Shown one piece after another: positions 1-9,106 of a stretch of 64,000 bases of DNA. A program made the position numbers and the translations under genes. The DNA is taken from the NCBI GenBank assembly GCA_964452495.1, contig CAYVMC010000001.1:1-64000 (forward strand), in the 5' to 3' direction. The stretch is from CALUTH01 sp964452495 (GTDB taxonomy: Bacteria > Cyanobacteriota > Vampirovibrionia > Gastranaerophilales > Gastranaerophilaceae). How positions within the stretch are numbered: position 1 is the stretch's first letter; every line of letters begins with the position of its first letter. A model generated the notes under the pieces. It searched no databases and was not told the DNA's origin. It was given only the letters and a program-made list of their open reading frames with translations.

Positions 1-35
1 CTTTGAAGAAAAACTTTAATGTTTTGATGGAAAGT

Positions 36-53
36 TTTACAAAAATTTACAAA
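36..53 (+). promoter_or_regulatory. HLR1-like direct repeat upstream of the TolC-type gene
   Basis: Two copies of TTTACAAA separated by AA. This matches the cyanobacterial HLR1 consensus (G/T)TTACA(T/A)(T/A)NN(G/T)TTACA(T/A)(T/A), which is bound by the response regulator RpaB. Its 3' end is 43 nt before a candidate -10 box (TATGCT, 96-101), an activator-type position. That RpaB or an orthologue binds here is inference. Confidence 0.5.
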
Positions 54-95
54 CCATTTTAAGATACTACTCACAAATTTTCTAATCCGCTTTTT

Positions 96-101
96 TATGC
101 T
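96..101 (+). promoter_or_regulatory. Candidate -10 box for the TolC-type gene
   Basis: TATGCT, followed by a predicted start near 108 and a GGGGGAG ribosome-binding site at 110-116. No clear -35 hexamer is seen, which would fit dependence on an activator bound at the upstream direct repeat. Confidence 0.4.
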
Positions 102-128
102 ATATTGAGTGGGGGAGACTTTAAGAAT

Positions 129-1412
129 TTGAAACGACCGGCTTTATTGTTAATACTGCTTTTTATTCCTTTTGTGCAGGCTGCTGAGTATACTGAAATT
201 ACGCTGCCGGCAGCAATTGAATATGCACAAACATACAGTCCCCGTCTAAAAGTTAAAGAAATGGATGTTTCGGCAGCAAAGAACAGAATAGAACAGGCTA
301 ATCAGCTTAAAAATCCGACAATAGGAGCTTTTGTAAATATTGGAAAAGCCGGCGAAAATGACCCTCAGTATCTCGGCGTTACTCAACTGATTGAACTTGC
401 TAAGCGTCATCCGAGAAAAAAGTTTGCGGAGAGCGAATACAAGCTCTCGCAAGAAAATTTTAAACAGGCAAAATATGAATTAGGTATGGATGTGCGTGAT
501 GCCTATGTAGAATTAGTTGGAGCGAAAACTATTTTAAAACAGGTGGAAAATCAATATGAACTGCTGACAGATTTGTGTGATTTAGCAAAAGATAAGTATA
601 ACACAGGGCTTGCCAATCAAATGGATGTTTTTCAAACAGAGCTTGCTATCAATCAGTTAGAAATTCAAAAAAATTCCGCCAGAGTTAATGTTAATAACGC
701 AATAAACGAATTAAACAGCATTATTTACTGTAAAGAACGTGATTTTGACTCCGTTACAGGGGTTTACTCCGATAATTATGCTGCCCTCCTTGTTCCTGAA
801 CCTTCTACAGAGCTGCCATCAATGGAAACTCTGCTGGAAAAGTATTTGCATAATTGTTATTCTGTGATGATAGCAAAGCAGGAAATAGATGTCGCAGAAA
901 AAAATCTTACAAGTGTAATCCGACAGCGGGTGCCGGATCTGGAGGTAAATGCCGGCTGGTCATACTGCGAAGCACACAGAAACCCCTCCGGAAACTTCTA
1001 CGGCGGTGCTTATATTGGTGTTAATTTAGTTAACGTACCAATATTTTATACTTTTTCTCCGGAAATAAGGAATGCAAAAATTGCACTTGAACAGGCAAAT
1101 TTAAAATACAATTCTATCGTTGATGAGCTTATCAAAGATATTGCGGGTGCCTATGAGAGTTTTAATACAGCAAAGACAAACTTAAATTATTACAATTCAA
1201 AAATTATCGGCGATTCGTTTATTCTTATGGGGTATGCTAAAGAAACTTACAAAAAAGATGAGTCTGATTTAATATCACTTATAGTAATGGAAAAATGTTA
1301 TAAAGAAATAATGATTGGTTACACACGCGCACTGGTTGATTATTGTAAATGCTGGACTGCATTATTGAGGGTTCTGAATAGTGAAGATCTGGTTAAAACA
1401 GAGGTTTTGTAA
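129..1412 (+). CDS. TolC-family outer-membrane efflux protein
   Basis: Probable outer-membrane channel of a tripartite efflux or type I secretion system. The protein is about 427 aa, with a signal peptide at residues 1-18 (basic start, Leu/Ile-rich core, cleavage near VQA-AE). Two long alpha-helical OEP-type repeats follow, rich in Gln, Asn, Glu and Lys, with the family-type segment MDVFQTELAINQLEIQ in the middle. The TTG at 129 is chosen because it starts directly at the signal peptide and has GGGGGAG 12 nt upstream; an upstream TTG at 105 would add eight residues ahead of the signal. No inner-membrane pump or adaptor gene is adjacent, so the substrate is unknown. The length and lack of extensions resemble the CzcC/heavy-metal branch, but that assignment is weak. 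Confidence 0.85.
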   Translation: MKRPALLLILLFIPFVQAAEYTEITLPAAIEYAQTYSPRLKVKEMDVSAAKNRIEQANQLKNPTIGAFVNIGKAGENDPQYLGVTQLIELAKRHPRKKFAESEYKLSQENFKQAKYELGMDVRDAYVELVGAKTILKQVENQYELLTDLCDLAKDKYNTGLANQMDVFQTELAINQLEIQKNSARVNVNNAINELNSIIYCKERDFDSVTGVYSDNYAALLVPEPSTELPSMETLLEKYLHNCYSVMIAKQEIDVAEKNLTSVIRQRVPDLEVNAGWSYCEAHRNPSGNFYGGAYIGVNLVNVPIFYTFSPEIRNAKIALEQANLKYNSIVDELIKDIAGAYESFNTAKTNLNYYNSKIIGDSFILMGYAKETYKKDESDLISLIVMEKCYKEIMIGYTRALVDYCKCWTALLRVLNSEDLVKTEVL

Positions 1413-1447
1413 TTGTATTAAGATTATTGGCAGGATATAATAATTTT

Positions 1448-2587
1448 ATGAAGAGAAAAATTAGTATCATAGGTTCAACAGGCTCAATAGGTACACAGGC
1501 TCTTGAAGTAATAGAACACCTGCAGGATAAGTTTGAGGTTTACGGACTTGCAGCCGGACAAAATACGGAGCTTTTGAATAAGCAGATTAAAAAATTCAAG
1601 CCTAAAAAAGTTTATGTATCAGGAAATACTAATGAAATTGATTTTAAAAATGTCTTAACCGGTGATGACGGATTAATTGACTTAGTTTCCGATAAAGAAA
1701 ACGATATTGTATTAATGGCTGTATCCGGACGTTTTGGATTAAAGCCGACATTGGCTGCAATAAGAAACGGTATAGATATTGCTCTTGCAAATAAGGAAAC
1801 CCTTGTTATGGCAGGGGATATTGTTATGCAAGAGGCTAAAAAGTATAATGTTAATATTTTGCCGGTTGATAGTGAACACAGTGCTATTCATCAGTGTATA
1901 AAAAATATTGCGGATGTTTCAAAGCTTATTATTACCGCATCCGGCGGACCGTTTTTGAATAAATCATCTTATGATATGGAGCATTCCGATATGCAACAGG
2001 TTCTAAATCATCCGAGATGGAAGATGGGTAAAAAAATAACCGTAGACAGTGCAACGCTCATGAATAAGGGATTGGAGGTTATTGAGGCTCATTACTTATT
2101 TGGAATAGATTATGATGATATAAAAGTTGTAATTCACCCGCAAAGTATAGTCCATTCCGCAATTGAGTATAAAGATGGGAGTGTAATTGCACAACTGGGA
2201 CTCCCGAGTATGCATATTCCGATACAGTATGCAATAACATATCCGGAACGGCTTGAGGGGATAAAATCAAAAAGTTTTAGTTTTTCTGATATTGCAAGAC
2301 TTGATTTTTCAAAACCTGATTTTAATAAATTCCCCTGCCTTAAACTGGCATTAAGTGCCGGCAGGATTGGCGGCAGCGCTCCTGTTGTTATGAATGCTGC
2401 AAATGAAGAAACTGTATTTGCATTTCTTGAAGGATTGATAGGGTATAACGATATTTATAATGTTGTTGAAAAAGTTTATAACACCTATACTCCCGCTAAA
2501 TTAGCAGGGATTGATGAAATTTTTGAGTTGGATAATGAAGTAAGAATTAAAACAAAAGAATTACTTCAAGGAGCAGGAATTGTATGA
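1448..2587 (+). CDS. dxr: 1-deoxy-D-xylulose 5-phosphate reductoisomerase
   Basis: Second enzyme of the MEP isoprenoid pathway: it isomerises and reduces DXP to 2-C-methyl-D-erythritol 4-phosphate with NADPH and a divalent metal in the cytosol. Visible family motifs are the NADPH loop GSTGSIG (residues 9-15), ANKETL near 114, metal ligands in DSEH (D141, E143) and E210 of MNKGLE, SGGP near 165 and HPQSIVHS near 240. At 379 aa it has normal length. The ATG at 1448 is preferred because the family starts directly with the Rossmann strand; the TTG at 1427 adds seven residues. It overlaps the next gene as ATGA, indicating translational coupling, and ispF lies two genes downstream. Confidence 0.96.
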   Translation: MKRKISIIGSTGSIGTQALEVIEHLQDKFEVYGLAAGQNTELLNKQIKKFKPKKVYVSGNTNEIDFKNVLTGDDGLIDLVSDKENDIVLMAVSGRFGLKPTLAAIRNGIDIALANKETLVMAGDIVMQEAKKYNVNILPVDSEHSAIHQCIKNIADVSKLIITASGGPFLNKSSYDMEHSDMQQVLNHPRWKMGKKITVDSATLMNKGLEVIEAHYLFGIDYDDIKVVIHPQSIVHSAIEYKDGSVIAQLGLPSMHIPIQYAITYPERLEGIKSKSFSFSDIARLDFSKPDFNKFPCLKLALSAGRIGGSAPVVMNAANEETVFAFLEGLIGYNDIYNVVEKVYNTYTPAKLAGIDEIFELDNEVRIKTKELLQGAGIV

Positions 2588-3411
2588 TAAAACTCGTTTG
2601 TACCGATATTGACGGAACGATTTTGAAGGAAGATTTTACATTTTCAGCCGGAGTTGCTGCTTGTATGAAAAGGTTGACGGATGAAGGTGTTAAAGTAGTT
2701 CTTGTAACCGGCAGAATGCACTCTGCAGCAAAGTATATTGCAGAGGATCTGGGGCTAAATACTCCGATTGTATCTTATCAGGGCGGTTTAATAATTGACG
2801 GCAATGATGTACTGTATGAACGCTGTTTAGCTCCGGAATTTGCACACGAAATTATTTGCTGGGCAAGAGAAAACAGTGTTCACTTAAACCTGTACTCTAA
2901 TGATAAATTGTACGTTGAAAATGATGATTACATTGCAAAACGGTATGCAGGGGAACGGTATACGACTTACGAAGTAAAGCCGTTTGATGAAGTACCGTTA
3001 AATGGTATACATAAGCTGTTGGCAATTGATTTTGAAAATCCGGATAGAGTAACAAAATGGCAGAAAGAAATGGCTGAAAGGTATCCTGAATTATATATTG
3101 TAAAATCAACGCCATATTTTTGCGAGTTCTCAAATCTTGAAGCTTCAAAATATTGTGCAGTAAAATTTTTACAGGAATACTGGGGCTTGAGAGATGATGA
3201 AATTCTTACTATAGGCGATCAGGATAATGATATAAAACTCCTAGAAGCAGGCGGAACAAAGGTCGCAATGGGAAACGGTACGTACGGTGTTAAGGCTATT
3301 GCCGATTATATTACGGATACGGTTGATAATGACGGTTTTGTAAAAGCAATGGAAATATTTGTACTTTGCGGAGAAAAATTAAATACAGCCGGAAAAATGA
3401 ACTTTGATTAA
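2584..3411 (+). CDS. Cof-type HAD-IIB phosphatase
   Basis: Haloacid-dehalogenase-superfamily hydrolase, subfamily IIB, 275 aa, cytosolic. Motif I is DIDGT (nucleophile D8, acid/base D10), motif II is VTGR near residue 42, and motif IV is GDQDND near 215, with the long C2-type cap between. Such enzymes dephosphorylate sugar phosphates or flavin/pyridoxal phosphates; the substrate cannot be read from sequence. Its start overlaps the dxr stop by 4 nt and its stop meets the ispF leader, so it sits inside an MEP-pathway operon. A role in dephosphorylating an isoprenoid intermediate is possible but speculative. Confidence 0.9.
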   Translation: MIKLVCTDIDGTILKEDFTFSAGVAACMKRLTDEGVKVVLVTGRMHSAAKYIAEDLGLNTPIVSYQGGLIIDGNDVLYERCLAPEFAHEIICWARENSVHLNLYSNDKLYVENDDYIAKRYAGERYTTYEVKPFDEVPLNGIHKLLAIDFENPDRVTKWQKEMAERYPELYIVKSTPYFCEFSNLEASKYCAVKFLQEYWGLRDDEILTIGDQDNDIKLLEAGGTKVAMGNGTYGVKAIADYITDTVDNDGFVKAMEIFVLCGEKLNTAGKMNFD

Positions 3412-3428
3412 TGATGGAGATAGGGAAA

Positions 3429-3905
3429 ATGTTTAGAGTGGGAATAGGATATGATATTCATCGTTTGGCGGAAGGCCGTGATTTAATAATTGGAGGAGTT
3501 AAGATTACCAGTGAAAAAGGGCTTCTCGGTCATTCAGATGCAGATGTTCTTGTTCATGCCGTTATAGATGCCCTTCTTGGTGCCGCAGGACTTGATGATA
3601 TTGGTACTATATTCCCTGATACTGATCCGAAGTATAAAAATGCTGACAGTACAAAAATGCTTGAGCAGGTTGTTAATGAAGTTGCAAATCTCGGGTATAA
3701 AATTGTAAATATTGACAGTAATATTATTGCACAGGCTCCTAAAATGATGCCGTATATACCTAAGATGAAAATAGTTCTTGCTAAGGTTATGAATATAGAA
3801 CCTGCACAGGTCTCAATTAAAGCAAAGACAAAAGAAAAACTTGATTCTGTGGGCGAAGGTCTTGCAATTGAGTCAAATGCTGTTGTTTTGCTTATAAAAG
3901 ATTAA
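3429..3905 (+). CDS. ispF: 2-C-methyl-D-erythritol 2,4-cyclodiphosphate synthase
   Basis: MEP-pathway enzyme forming MEcPP from CDP-ME 2-phosphate with release of CMP. At about 158 aa it has the usual length. The metal-binding D9-x-H11 is in GIGYDIHRL, the flexible-loop region LGHSDADVLVHA supplies the third His, and KAKTKEKLDSVGEG is the C-terminal CDP-binding signature. The ATG at 3429 is chosen because GGAG at 3416-3419 is correctly spaced and the family begins MxRxGxGYDxH; ATGs at 3411 and 3414 lack a site. The 3' end overlaps the convergent PHP gene by 14 bp. Confidence 0.96.
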   Translation: MFRVGIGYDIHRLAEGRDLIIGGVKITSEKGLLGHSDADVLVHAVIDALLGAAGLDDIGTIFPDTDPKYKNADSTKMLEQVVNEVANLGYKIVNIDSNIIAQAPKMMPYIPKMKIVLAKVMNIEPAQVSIKAKTKEKLDSVGEGLAIESNAVVLLIKD

Positions 3906-4740
3906 GATGACTAAGCAGGGTTAATTTTTCGGCATTAATCGGAGTGTTACCGGTATTTAGTTTCCCTATCGGAATATCTTTATTGCTGCCGTGATAATCA
4001 CTTCCGCCTGTGATAAAAAGGTTATTTTCGTTTGCACATTTTACAAGAAATTCTATTTCTTCAAAATTATATCTTGAATAATAACATTCCAAACCTTTAA
4101 TTCCACAATCAATAAGTATTTTTAATTTTGGGAAAAATTCTTCGGGCTGCAAATGTGTTTCTCCTTCCCCGCCAAGCGGGTGCGCCCAAACTGGAATTCC
4201 GCCGGAAGATTTTATAACGGAAATACCTTCTTCCCCGTCAAACCGTGTGTTGCCTGTTTTACAGCCATCTAAATATTTTTTCATTGCACTTACATTGTCT
4301 TTTGCAAGCCCCCTGTTTACAAGAATATTTGCAAGATGTGTTTTTACTACACTCCTTCTTGAATACAGCCAATCTAATTCTTTCTGAGTGAGTTCTATAT
4401 TAAAGACTTCCCTAAGATAATTTATTCTTGTTTCAAGTTTTTTACGACGTAAAATTTTCCCTCTCTCTATTAAAGAATGCATTTCTTCAGACTTAGGATT
4501 GTAGTTGTAGCCTAGGATATGACATTTTATTCCCCGTGCTATACATGTTAATTCTGTTCCGTAAATGAATTTGATATTTGCCGGCAAAAGTTTTTTAAAC
4601 TCCAAAACTCCATCAACCGTATCATGGTCGGTAAGTGATACAATTTCAAGTCCTGATTTTTTTATCTCGGATACAAGTTCTTCTAAACGATTACTGCCGT
4701 CCGAATAACTGCTGTGTATGTGTAAGTCTGCTTTTATCAT
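3892..4740 (-). CDS. PHP-domain metal-dependent phosphoesterase
   Basis: Amidohydrolase-like phosphoesterase of the PHP superfamily, 282 aa, related to RNase AM/TrpH-type proteins that act on nucleic-acid or nucleotide phosphates. Metal-binding motifs are visible in order: DLHIHSSYSDGS (residues 4-15), LTDHDT near 40, YGTELT near 65, WAHPLGGEGE near 190, and GGSDYHG near 250. The start is placed at the ATG encoding MIKADLH. The longer frame adds 45 non-conserved residues and would run through a -10 box. TATACT lies exactly 6 nt before this ATG, so the mRNA is probably leaderless. Exact substrate is not inferable. Confidence 0.9.
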   Translation of the reverse strand: MIKADLHIHSSYSDGSNRLEELVSEIKKSGLEIVSLTDHDTVDGVLEFKKLLPANIKFIYGTELTCIARGIKCHILGYNYNPKSEEMHSLIERGKILRRKKLETRINYLREVFNIELTQKELDWLYSRRSVVKTHLANILVNRGLAKDNVSAMKKYLDGCKTGNTRFDGEEGISVIKSSGGIPVWAHPLGGEGETHLQPEEFFPKLKILIDCGIKGLECYYSRYNFEEIEFLVKCANENNLFITGGSDYHGSNKDIPIGKLNTGNTPINAEKLTLLSHLNLL

Positions 4741-4746
4741 AACTAT

Positions 4747-4752
4747 AGTATA
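4747..4752 (-). promoter_or_regulatory. -10 box of the PHP gene (leaderless layout)
   Basis: TATACT on the minus strand ends 6 nt before the ATG at 4740, so transcription should start at or next to the A of the start codon. No convincing -35 box was found. Confidence 0.45.
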
Positions 4753-4818
4753 TGATAAAAATTTCTGTCTGGCTTTTAAAATCTTGATTGAACTGACAAA
4801 TCCTGCAATAATTGTTGT

Positions 4819-5139
4819 ATGAAAATCAGCAAATTCATAGTAACGGGGATGTCTTGCACTGCTTGTGAAAAACATGTAAGAGATGCTGTTTATGTAATAA
4901 ATTTAAGCCTTTCTACAATTAGAATTATTAAACAAAACCTTTTCTGGGCATTTTTTTATAATATACTTGGTATTCCAATAGCGGCAGGTGTACTGTTTCC
5001 GTTAGCAGAGATTACATTGACACCTATGATTGCCGCAGCGGCAATGAGTATCAGTTCTGTATCAGTTGTTCTAAATGCCTTGCGGCTGCGTTTCTTTAAG
5101 AATAAAATATTACCGAAAGCAAAAAATAAAACGGCTTAA
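4819..5139 (+). pseudogene. Internally deleted copper P-type ATPase (CopA) remnant
   Basis: A 106-aa open frame that joins the two ends of a P1B copper ATPase. Residues 1-25 are the start of an HMA domain with the metal motif GMSCTAC. From about residue 32 it continues as the last cytoplasmic/transmembrane part of such pumps (STIRIIKQNLFWAFFYN, then two hydrophobic helices and a basic tail). The P-domain DKTG, ATP-binding domain and CPC helix, normally about 600 residues, are missing, so it cannot be a pump. The frame is open across the junction near 4890-4910, so a short membrane protein with a Cys pair might still be made. The downstream CopZ-like gene supports a former copper operon. Confidence 0.75.
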
Positions 5140-5149
5140 AAGCATAGAA

Positions 5150-5383
5150 ATGAAAGAGAATAAAATACAACTGGTAGAATTAAATGTTAATGGTATTATG
5201 TGTACGCATTGCCAAGCAAAAGTACAAAAAACTCTGGAAAGTATTGACGGAGTTAAAAAAGTTGTTGTTAATATTGAAAGTAAAACAGCAACTGTTACTA
5301 TTGACGAAGGTCTTAATCCTGAATTATTAATGGCTGCTCTTAAAAATGAGGGATATGAGCCGGTATCATATAATATTCTATAA
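5150..5383 (+). CDS. CopZ-like heavy-metal-associated (HMA) domain protein
   Basis: Small cytosolic metal chaperone of 77 aa with the ferredoxin-like HMA fold. The copper-binding motif is MCTHC in NGIMCTHCQAKV, near residues 15-25, followed by the VKKVVVNIESKTATVTI strand pattern. The ATG at 5150 gives a standard-length protein; the longer frame from 5075 runs through the preceding remnant. It lies 10 bp after the CopA remnant, and its normal pump partner appears destroyed here, so it may now serve another copper site or be residual. It is followed immediately by an intrinsic terminator. Confidence 0.87.
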   Translation: MKENKIQLVELNVNGIMCTHCQAKVQKTLESIDGVKKVVVNIESKTATVTIDEGLNPELLMAALKNEGYEPVSYNIL

Positions 5384-5411
5384 AAAAGGGAGTTTAAAAC
5401 TCCCTTTTTTT
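5382..5411. terminator. Bidirectional intrinsic terminator
   Basis: GGGAGTTT pairs with AAACTCCC around a single loop base and is flanked by an A-run and a T-run. It can end copZ on the plus strand and the hydrogenase operon on the minus strand. Confidence 0.85.
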
Positions 5412-5436
5412 TTATTTTTGTGTGTTGTTCTACTAG

Positions 5437-7197
5437 TTATCTTTTTAAATCCTTGTAAGAATTTTCAAAAAGATTTTTGTAGTGTGTATGAAGAAGGTCA
5501 TGTGCTATATGAGAACCCGGTTTTTCAAGGTACTCATTATAGAGTTTTTGAATATCGGGATTTTCATGTGACTTTCTAATTTGAAGTTCTGTATCTTCTT
5601 TGTAAAGCCCGGCCGCACGTTCTTCTTTTATTTTGGAATTATTGCAGCTTCTCGGTTGTCCGCCGCCGTTTATACAACCACCAGGGCAAGCCATAACTTC
5701 TAACATTTGAAATTCAGCTTTTCCTTCAATAATTTCTCTTAAAGATTTTTCGGCTTCTTTAAGAGTTGATACAACACGAACTTTTACAGGTGTGCCTTTA
5801 ATATCAATAGTTGCATCTTTTGATCTTGAATTTTTATCAACCCCTCTTAACGGTTGGAAATCAAGATTTTCCAATTTTTCACCTGTTACAAATTCGTATG
5901 CTGTTCTGACAGCCGCTTCCGCAACACCGCCGGATGCACCGAAAATTGTTCCGGCTCCTGAATATAAACCAAATGGAGAGTCACTTCCTTCCGGTTCCAA
6001 TTCTGCAAGGTTTAAGCCGGCACTTTTAATCATTCTTGCAATTTCCTGCGTAGTAAGCACATAATCAGTTTCCGGACGACCGTCTCTTAATAATTGCGGA
6101 CGTCTAATTTCTGATTTTTTTGCCGTACAAGGCATAATAGAAATTACGTAAAGATTATCTTTTGTAAATCCATTGAAATATTTTGGAACTAGTTCTTTCA
6201 ACAGCGGAGACAACATTCCTTCAGGAGATTTACAGGATGAAAGATGATGTAATAATTCAGGGTGCTGCGTTTCCAAGTATCGTACCCAAGCAGGACAGCA
6301 GGAAGTAAATAACGGGAGATTTTGACCGCTGTTTAATCTTCCAATAAATTCAGTTGCTTCCTCCATAATTGTAAGGTCAGCAGCAAAATTTGTATCAAAT
6401 ATAAGGTCAAATCCTATTTTTCTTAGTGCTGTATTTAATTTACCAATAACGTTGTCTCCGGGCTGCAAATTAAATTCTTCACCAAGAGCAACCCTTACAG
6501 ATGGTGCAATTTGTACTGCTGTTTTCTTTTCTTTATCAGTAACTATACTCCAGACGGTTTCTACATCAGACTTAATTGTTAATGCACCGGTAGGACATAC
6601 TGCTTGACATTGACCGCAATATACACAATCAACTTCTGAAAGATGTTTGCCTGCAATCGGTTGAACAACTGTTTTTGAACCTCTGTTTGCAAAACCTAAA
6701 ACGCTGTGTCCCTGAAACTCGCTGCACGCTCTTACACATGCACCGCATAGGATACATTTATTAGGATCTCGTACAAGAGAAGGGTTATAATCATCAAGAG
6801 GTAGATAATCTCCTTCTTTTTTCTTTGCAAATCTTATATTTTTAATTCCATATTCTTCTGCGTATTGCTGGAGTTCACATTTTCCGGACTTATCACAGGT
6901 TGTACACTCTCTATCGTGATTAGCGAGGAGCAGTTCAAGAACAACTTTTCTTACTCTTCTTGTCTTTTCCGTATTTGTTGAAATCCTTAAACCAGGCTCC
7001 GGAGGCATTGTACATGAGGATTGAAGCCCTCTTCCTTCAATTTCTACAACACACATTCTGCAAGCCCCGAACTGTGTTAAGTCTGGTCTATAACAAAACG
7101 TAGGAACATTAAAACCGTTATTTCTTATTACTTCAAGTAAATTGGGTTCATCTGTATATTCACATTCTTTTCCATTTATAAATAAGGTATTTGCCAT
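5437..7197 (-). CDS. hydA: NADH-linked [FeFe] hydrogenase catalytic subunit
   Basis: Catalytic subunit of a multimeric, NAD-linked (probably electron-bifurcating) [FeFe] hydrogenase, 586 aa, HndD-like in length. Domains in order: [2Fe-2S] ferredoxin domain (C35, C46, C49, C62); His-Cys3 [4Fe-4S] site (H94, C98, C101, C107); two [4Fe-4S] clusters (C148/C151/C154/C158 and C191/C194/C197/C201); H-cluster domain with canonical L1 TSCCPAW (C300, C301), L2 MPCTAKK (C357) and L3 MACPGGC (C504, C508); and a C-terminal small-subunit helix region. All catalytic residues, including the proton-transfer Cys300, are present. It lies 14 bp downstream of hydB and is last in the operon. The HydEFG maturases are not in this window. 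Confidence 0.96.
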   Translation of the reverse strand: MANTLFINGKECEYTDEPNLLEVIRNNGFNVPTFCYRPDLTQFGACRMCVVEIEGRGLQSSCTMPPEPGLRISTNTEKTRRVRKVVLELLLANHDRECTTCDKSGKCELQQYAEEYGIKNIRFAKKKEGDYLPLDDYNPSLVRDPNKCILCGACVRACSEFQGHSVLGFANRGSKTVVQPIAGKHLSEVDCVYCGQCQAVCPTGALTIKSDVETVWSIVTDKEKKTAVQIAPSVRVALGEEFNLQPGDNVIGKLNTALRKIGFDLIFDTNFAADLTIMEEATEFIGRLNSGQNLPLFTSCCPAWVRYLETQHPELLHHLSSCKSPEGMLSPLLKELVPKYFNGFTKDNLYVISIMPCTAKKSEIRRPQLLRDGRPETDYVLTTQEIARMIKSAGLNLAELEPEGSDSPFGLYSGAGTIFGASGGVAEAAVRTAYEFVTGEKLENLDFQPLRGVDKNSRSKDATIDIKGTPVKVRVVSTLKEAEKSLREIIEGKAEFQMLEVMACPGGCINGGGQPRSCNNSKIKEERAAGLYKEDTELQIRKSHENPDIQKLYNEYLEKPGSHIAHDLLHTHYKNLFENSYKDLKR

Positions 7198-7211
7198 AAC
7201 TATAATCCTTT

Positions 7212-9074
7212 CTAAGCCTGTTTAATAGCCTTAAACGGGCAAGCTGAAACACAAGCACCGCACTTAATACATTTTGACGGGTCAATTTTATGCGGATTCT
7301 TAACTGTTCCGCTGATTGCACCGACAGGGCATGTCCTTGCACATTTTGTACACCCTTTACAGAGTTCTTCATCAATTTTAATAACTTTAAGAGCCGTGCA
7401 AACTCCTGCCGGACAGCGTTTTTCTTTTATGTGTGCAATATATTCGTCTCTAAAGTACTTAAGGGTAGACAAAACGGGGTTAGGTGCTGTTTTGCCGAGT
7501 CCGCACAGCGAACCTTCTTTAACCGCATAAGCTAGTTCTTCCAATGTTTCAAGGTCTTTCATTTCTCCCTGTCCGCGAACAATTTTTTCAAGGATTTTAA
7601 GCATATTTTTTGTTCCTTCACGGCAAGGAACACATTTCCCGCAGCTTTCGCTCTGTGTAAAGTGCATAAAGAAACGAGCAACTTCTACAATGCAGGTATC
7701 TTCATTCATAACAACAAGCCCACCGGAGCCAACCATTGCACCGGCTTTAATAAGGCTGTCATAATCCATTGGTAAATCCAGATGTTCTTCTGTAAGACAT
7801 CCGCCGGATGGACCGCCGATTTGTGCGGCTTTGAATTTCTTACCGTTTCTTATTCCTCCGCCGATATCAAATATGATTTCCCTGAGAGTTGTCCCCATTG
7901 GAACTTCAATTAGGCCGGTATTATTAACTTCTCCTGTAAGAGCAAAAGTTTTTGTCCCCTTTGATGTTTCGGTTCCGAATGAGCTGAACCAGTTAGCACC
8001 GTTTCTAATAATATCCGGAACATTGGCGAGAGTTTCAACGTTATTAATAAGTGTTGGTCTGCCAAATAAACCTTTGTTTGCTGGAAATGGCGGTTTAGGT
8101 CTTGGCATACCGCGTTCACCTTCAATTGATGCCATTAGTGCTGTTTCTTCGCCACATACAAATGCTCCGGCACCTTCTTTTATGTGGATTTCAAAGTTAA
8201 AATCTGTTCCCATAATATTTTTACCTAAGAAGCCGCGTTCTTCAGCCTGCTTGATTGCAATTCTTAGACGTTTAATTGCAAGCGGGTATTCAGCTCTTAC
8301 ATAAATATAAGCTTCATCTGAACCTATGGCAAAGCCTGCAATAGCCATTCCTTCAAGGAGTTTATGCGGATCTCCTTCCATGACGCTTCTGTCCATAAAC
8401 GCACCCGGATCACCTTCGTCACCATTACATACAACGTATGATTTTCCACCCCGATTTGCAGCCGTAAATCTCCACTTTCTGCCGGTAGGGAAACCGCCGC
8501 CGCCTCTGCCTCTTAAACCTGACTTTTCAATTTCCTGAATAACGGCATCGGGATTATTTTCCTGTAATACCTTTGCAAGGGCTTCGTATGCATGTTTTGA
8601 TATTGCTTCATCAATACATTCAGCATTTATTTCACCACAATTTTTCAATGTTGTTCTTGACTGTTTTGCATAAAACTCAATGTCTTCATTTTTGAAAACT
8701 TTTTCACCAGTTTTAGGTGAGGTGTACAAAAGCCTTTCAACAGGTCTGCCCTGTTTTATGTGACTATCTACGATTTCTTCAACATCTTCGGGCTTTACTT
8801 TTACATAAGTTATATTTAAGTCAGGGATAATAACCAAAACTCCCTGTTCACAGAAACCGTGGCATCCGGTTGGTACGATGGTTATTTTATCATGCTGAGT
8901 AAGGATTGAAACATCTGCTCCCAGTTCTTTGAATTTAGCAATAACATCATTTGACCCGTTTGCTATACATCCGGTTCCGTTACATACAAGAACGCGCAGA
9001 CCTTGAGCTTTTATACTATCTTCTGCACGTTGTTGTTCTTCATGAATATTTATATTTATTGTATTTGTTCCCAT
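7212..9074 (-). CDS. hydB: Hydrogenase NADH/FMN-binding subunit (NuoF-like)
   Basis: Flavoprotein subunit, 620 aa, that passes electrons between NADH and the hydrogenase iron-sulfur chain. An N-terminal thioredoxin-like [2Fe-2S] domain (CNGTGC, later TGCHGFCEQG) is followed by the NuoF core with the glycine-rich NADH/FMN site GRGGGGFPTGRKW near 192 and the [4Fe-4S] site SCGKCVPCREGT. A C-terminal 2x[4Fe-4S] ferredoxin domain follows (CKGCTKCARTCP, CIKCGACVSACP). This architecture is that of HydB/HndC in trimeric bifurcating hydrogenases. It is transcribed after hydC and before hydA. Confidence 0.96.
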   Translation of the reverse strand: MGTNTININIHEEQQRAEDSIKAQGLRVLVCNGTGCIANGSNDVIAKFKELGADVSILTQHDKITIVPTGCHGFCEQGVLVIIPDLNITYVKVKPEDVEEIVDSHIKQGRPVERLLYTSPKTGEKVFKNEDIEFYAKQSRTTLKNCGEINAECIDEAISKHAYEALAKVLQENNPDAVIQEIEKSGLRGRGGGGFPTGRKWRFTAANRGGKSYVVCNGDEGDPGAFMDRSVMEGDPHKLLEGMAIAGFAIGSDEAYIYVRAEYPLAIKRLRIAIKQAEERGFLGKNIMGTDFNFEIHIKEGAGAFVCGEETALMASIEGERGMPRPKPPFPANKGLFGRPTLINNVETLANVPDIIRNGANWFSSFGTETSKGTKTFALTGEVNNTGLIEVPMGTTLREIIFDIGGGIRNGKKFKAAQIGGPSGGCLTEEHLDLPMDYDSLIKAGAMVGSGGLVVMNEDTCIVEVARFFMHFTQSESCGKCVPCREGTKNMLKILEKIVRGQGEMKDLETLEELAYAVKEGSLCGLGKTAPNPVLSTLKYFRDEYIAHIKEKRCPAGVCTALKVIKIDEELCKGCTKCARTCPVGAISGTVKNPHKIDPSKCIKCGACVSACPFKAIKQA

Positions 9075-9106
9075 CTTTTTGTCCTTATATACTTAGTGTG
9101 AAAAAA

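Noticed and set aside
5346..5579. Plus-strand frame through the terminator after copZ
   Set aside because: It begins inside copZ, runs over the terminator and into the antisense of hydA; composition is not coding-like.
7290..8538. Several plus-strand frames inside hydB
   Set aside because: Shadows of the strongly conserved minus-strand gene, with no ribosome-binding sites or recognisable product.
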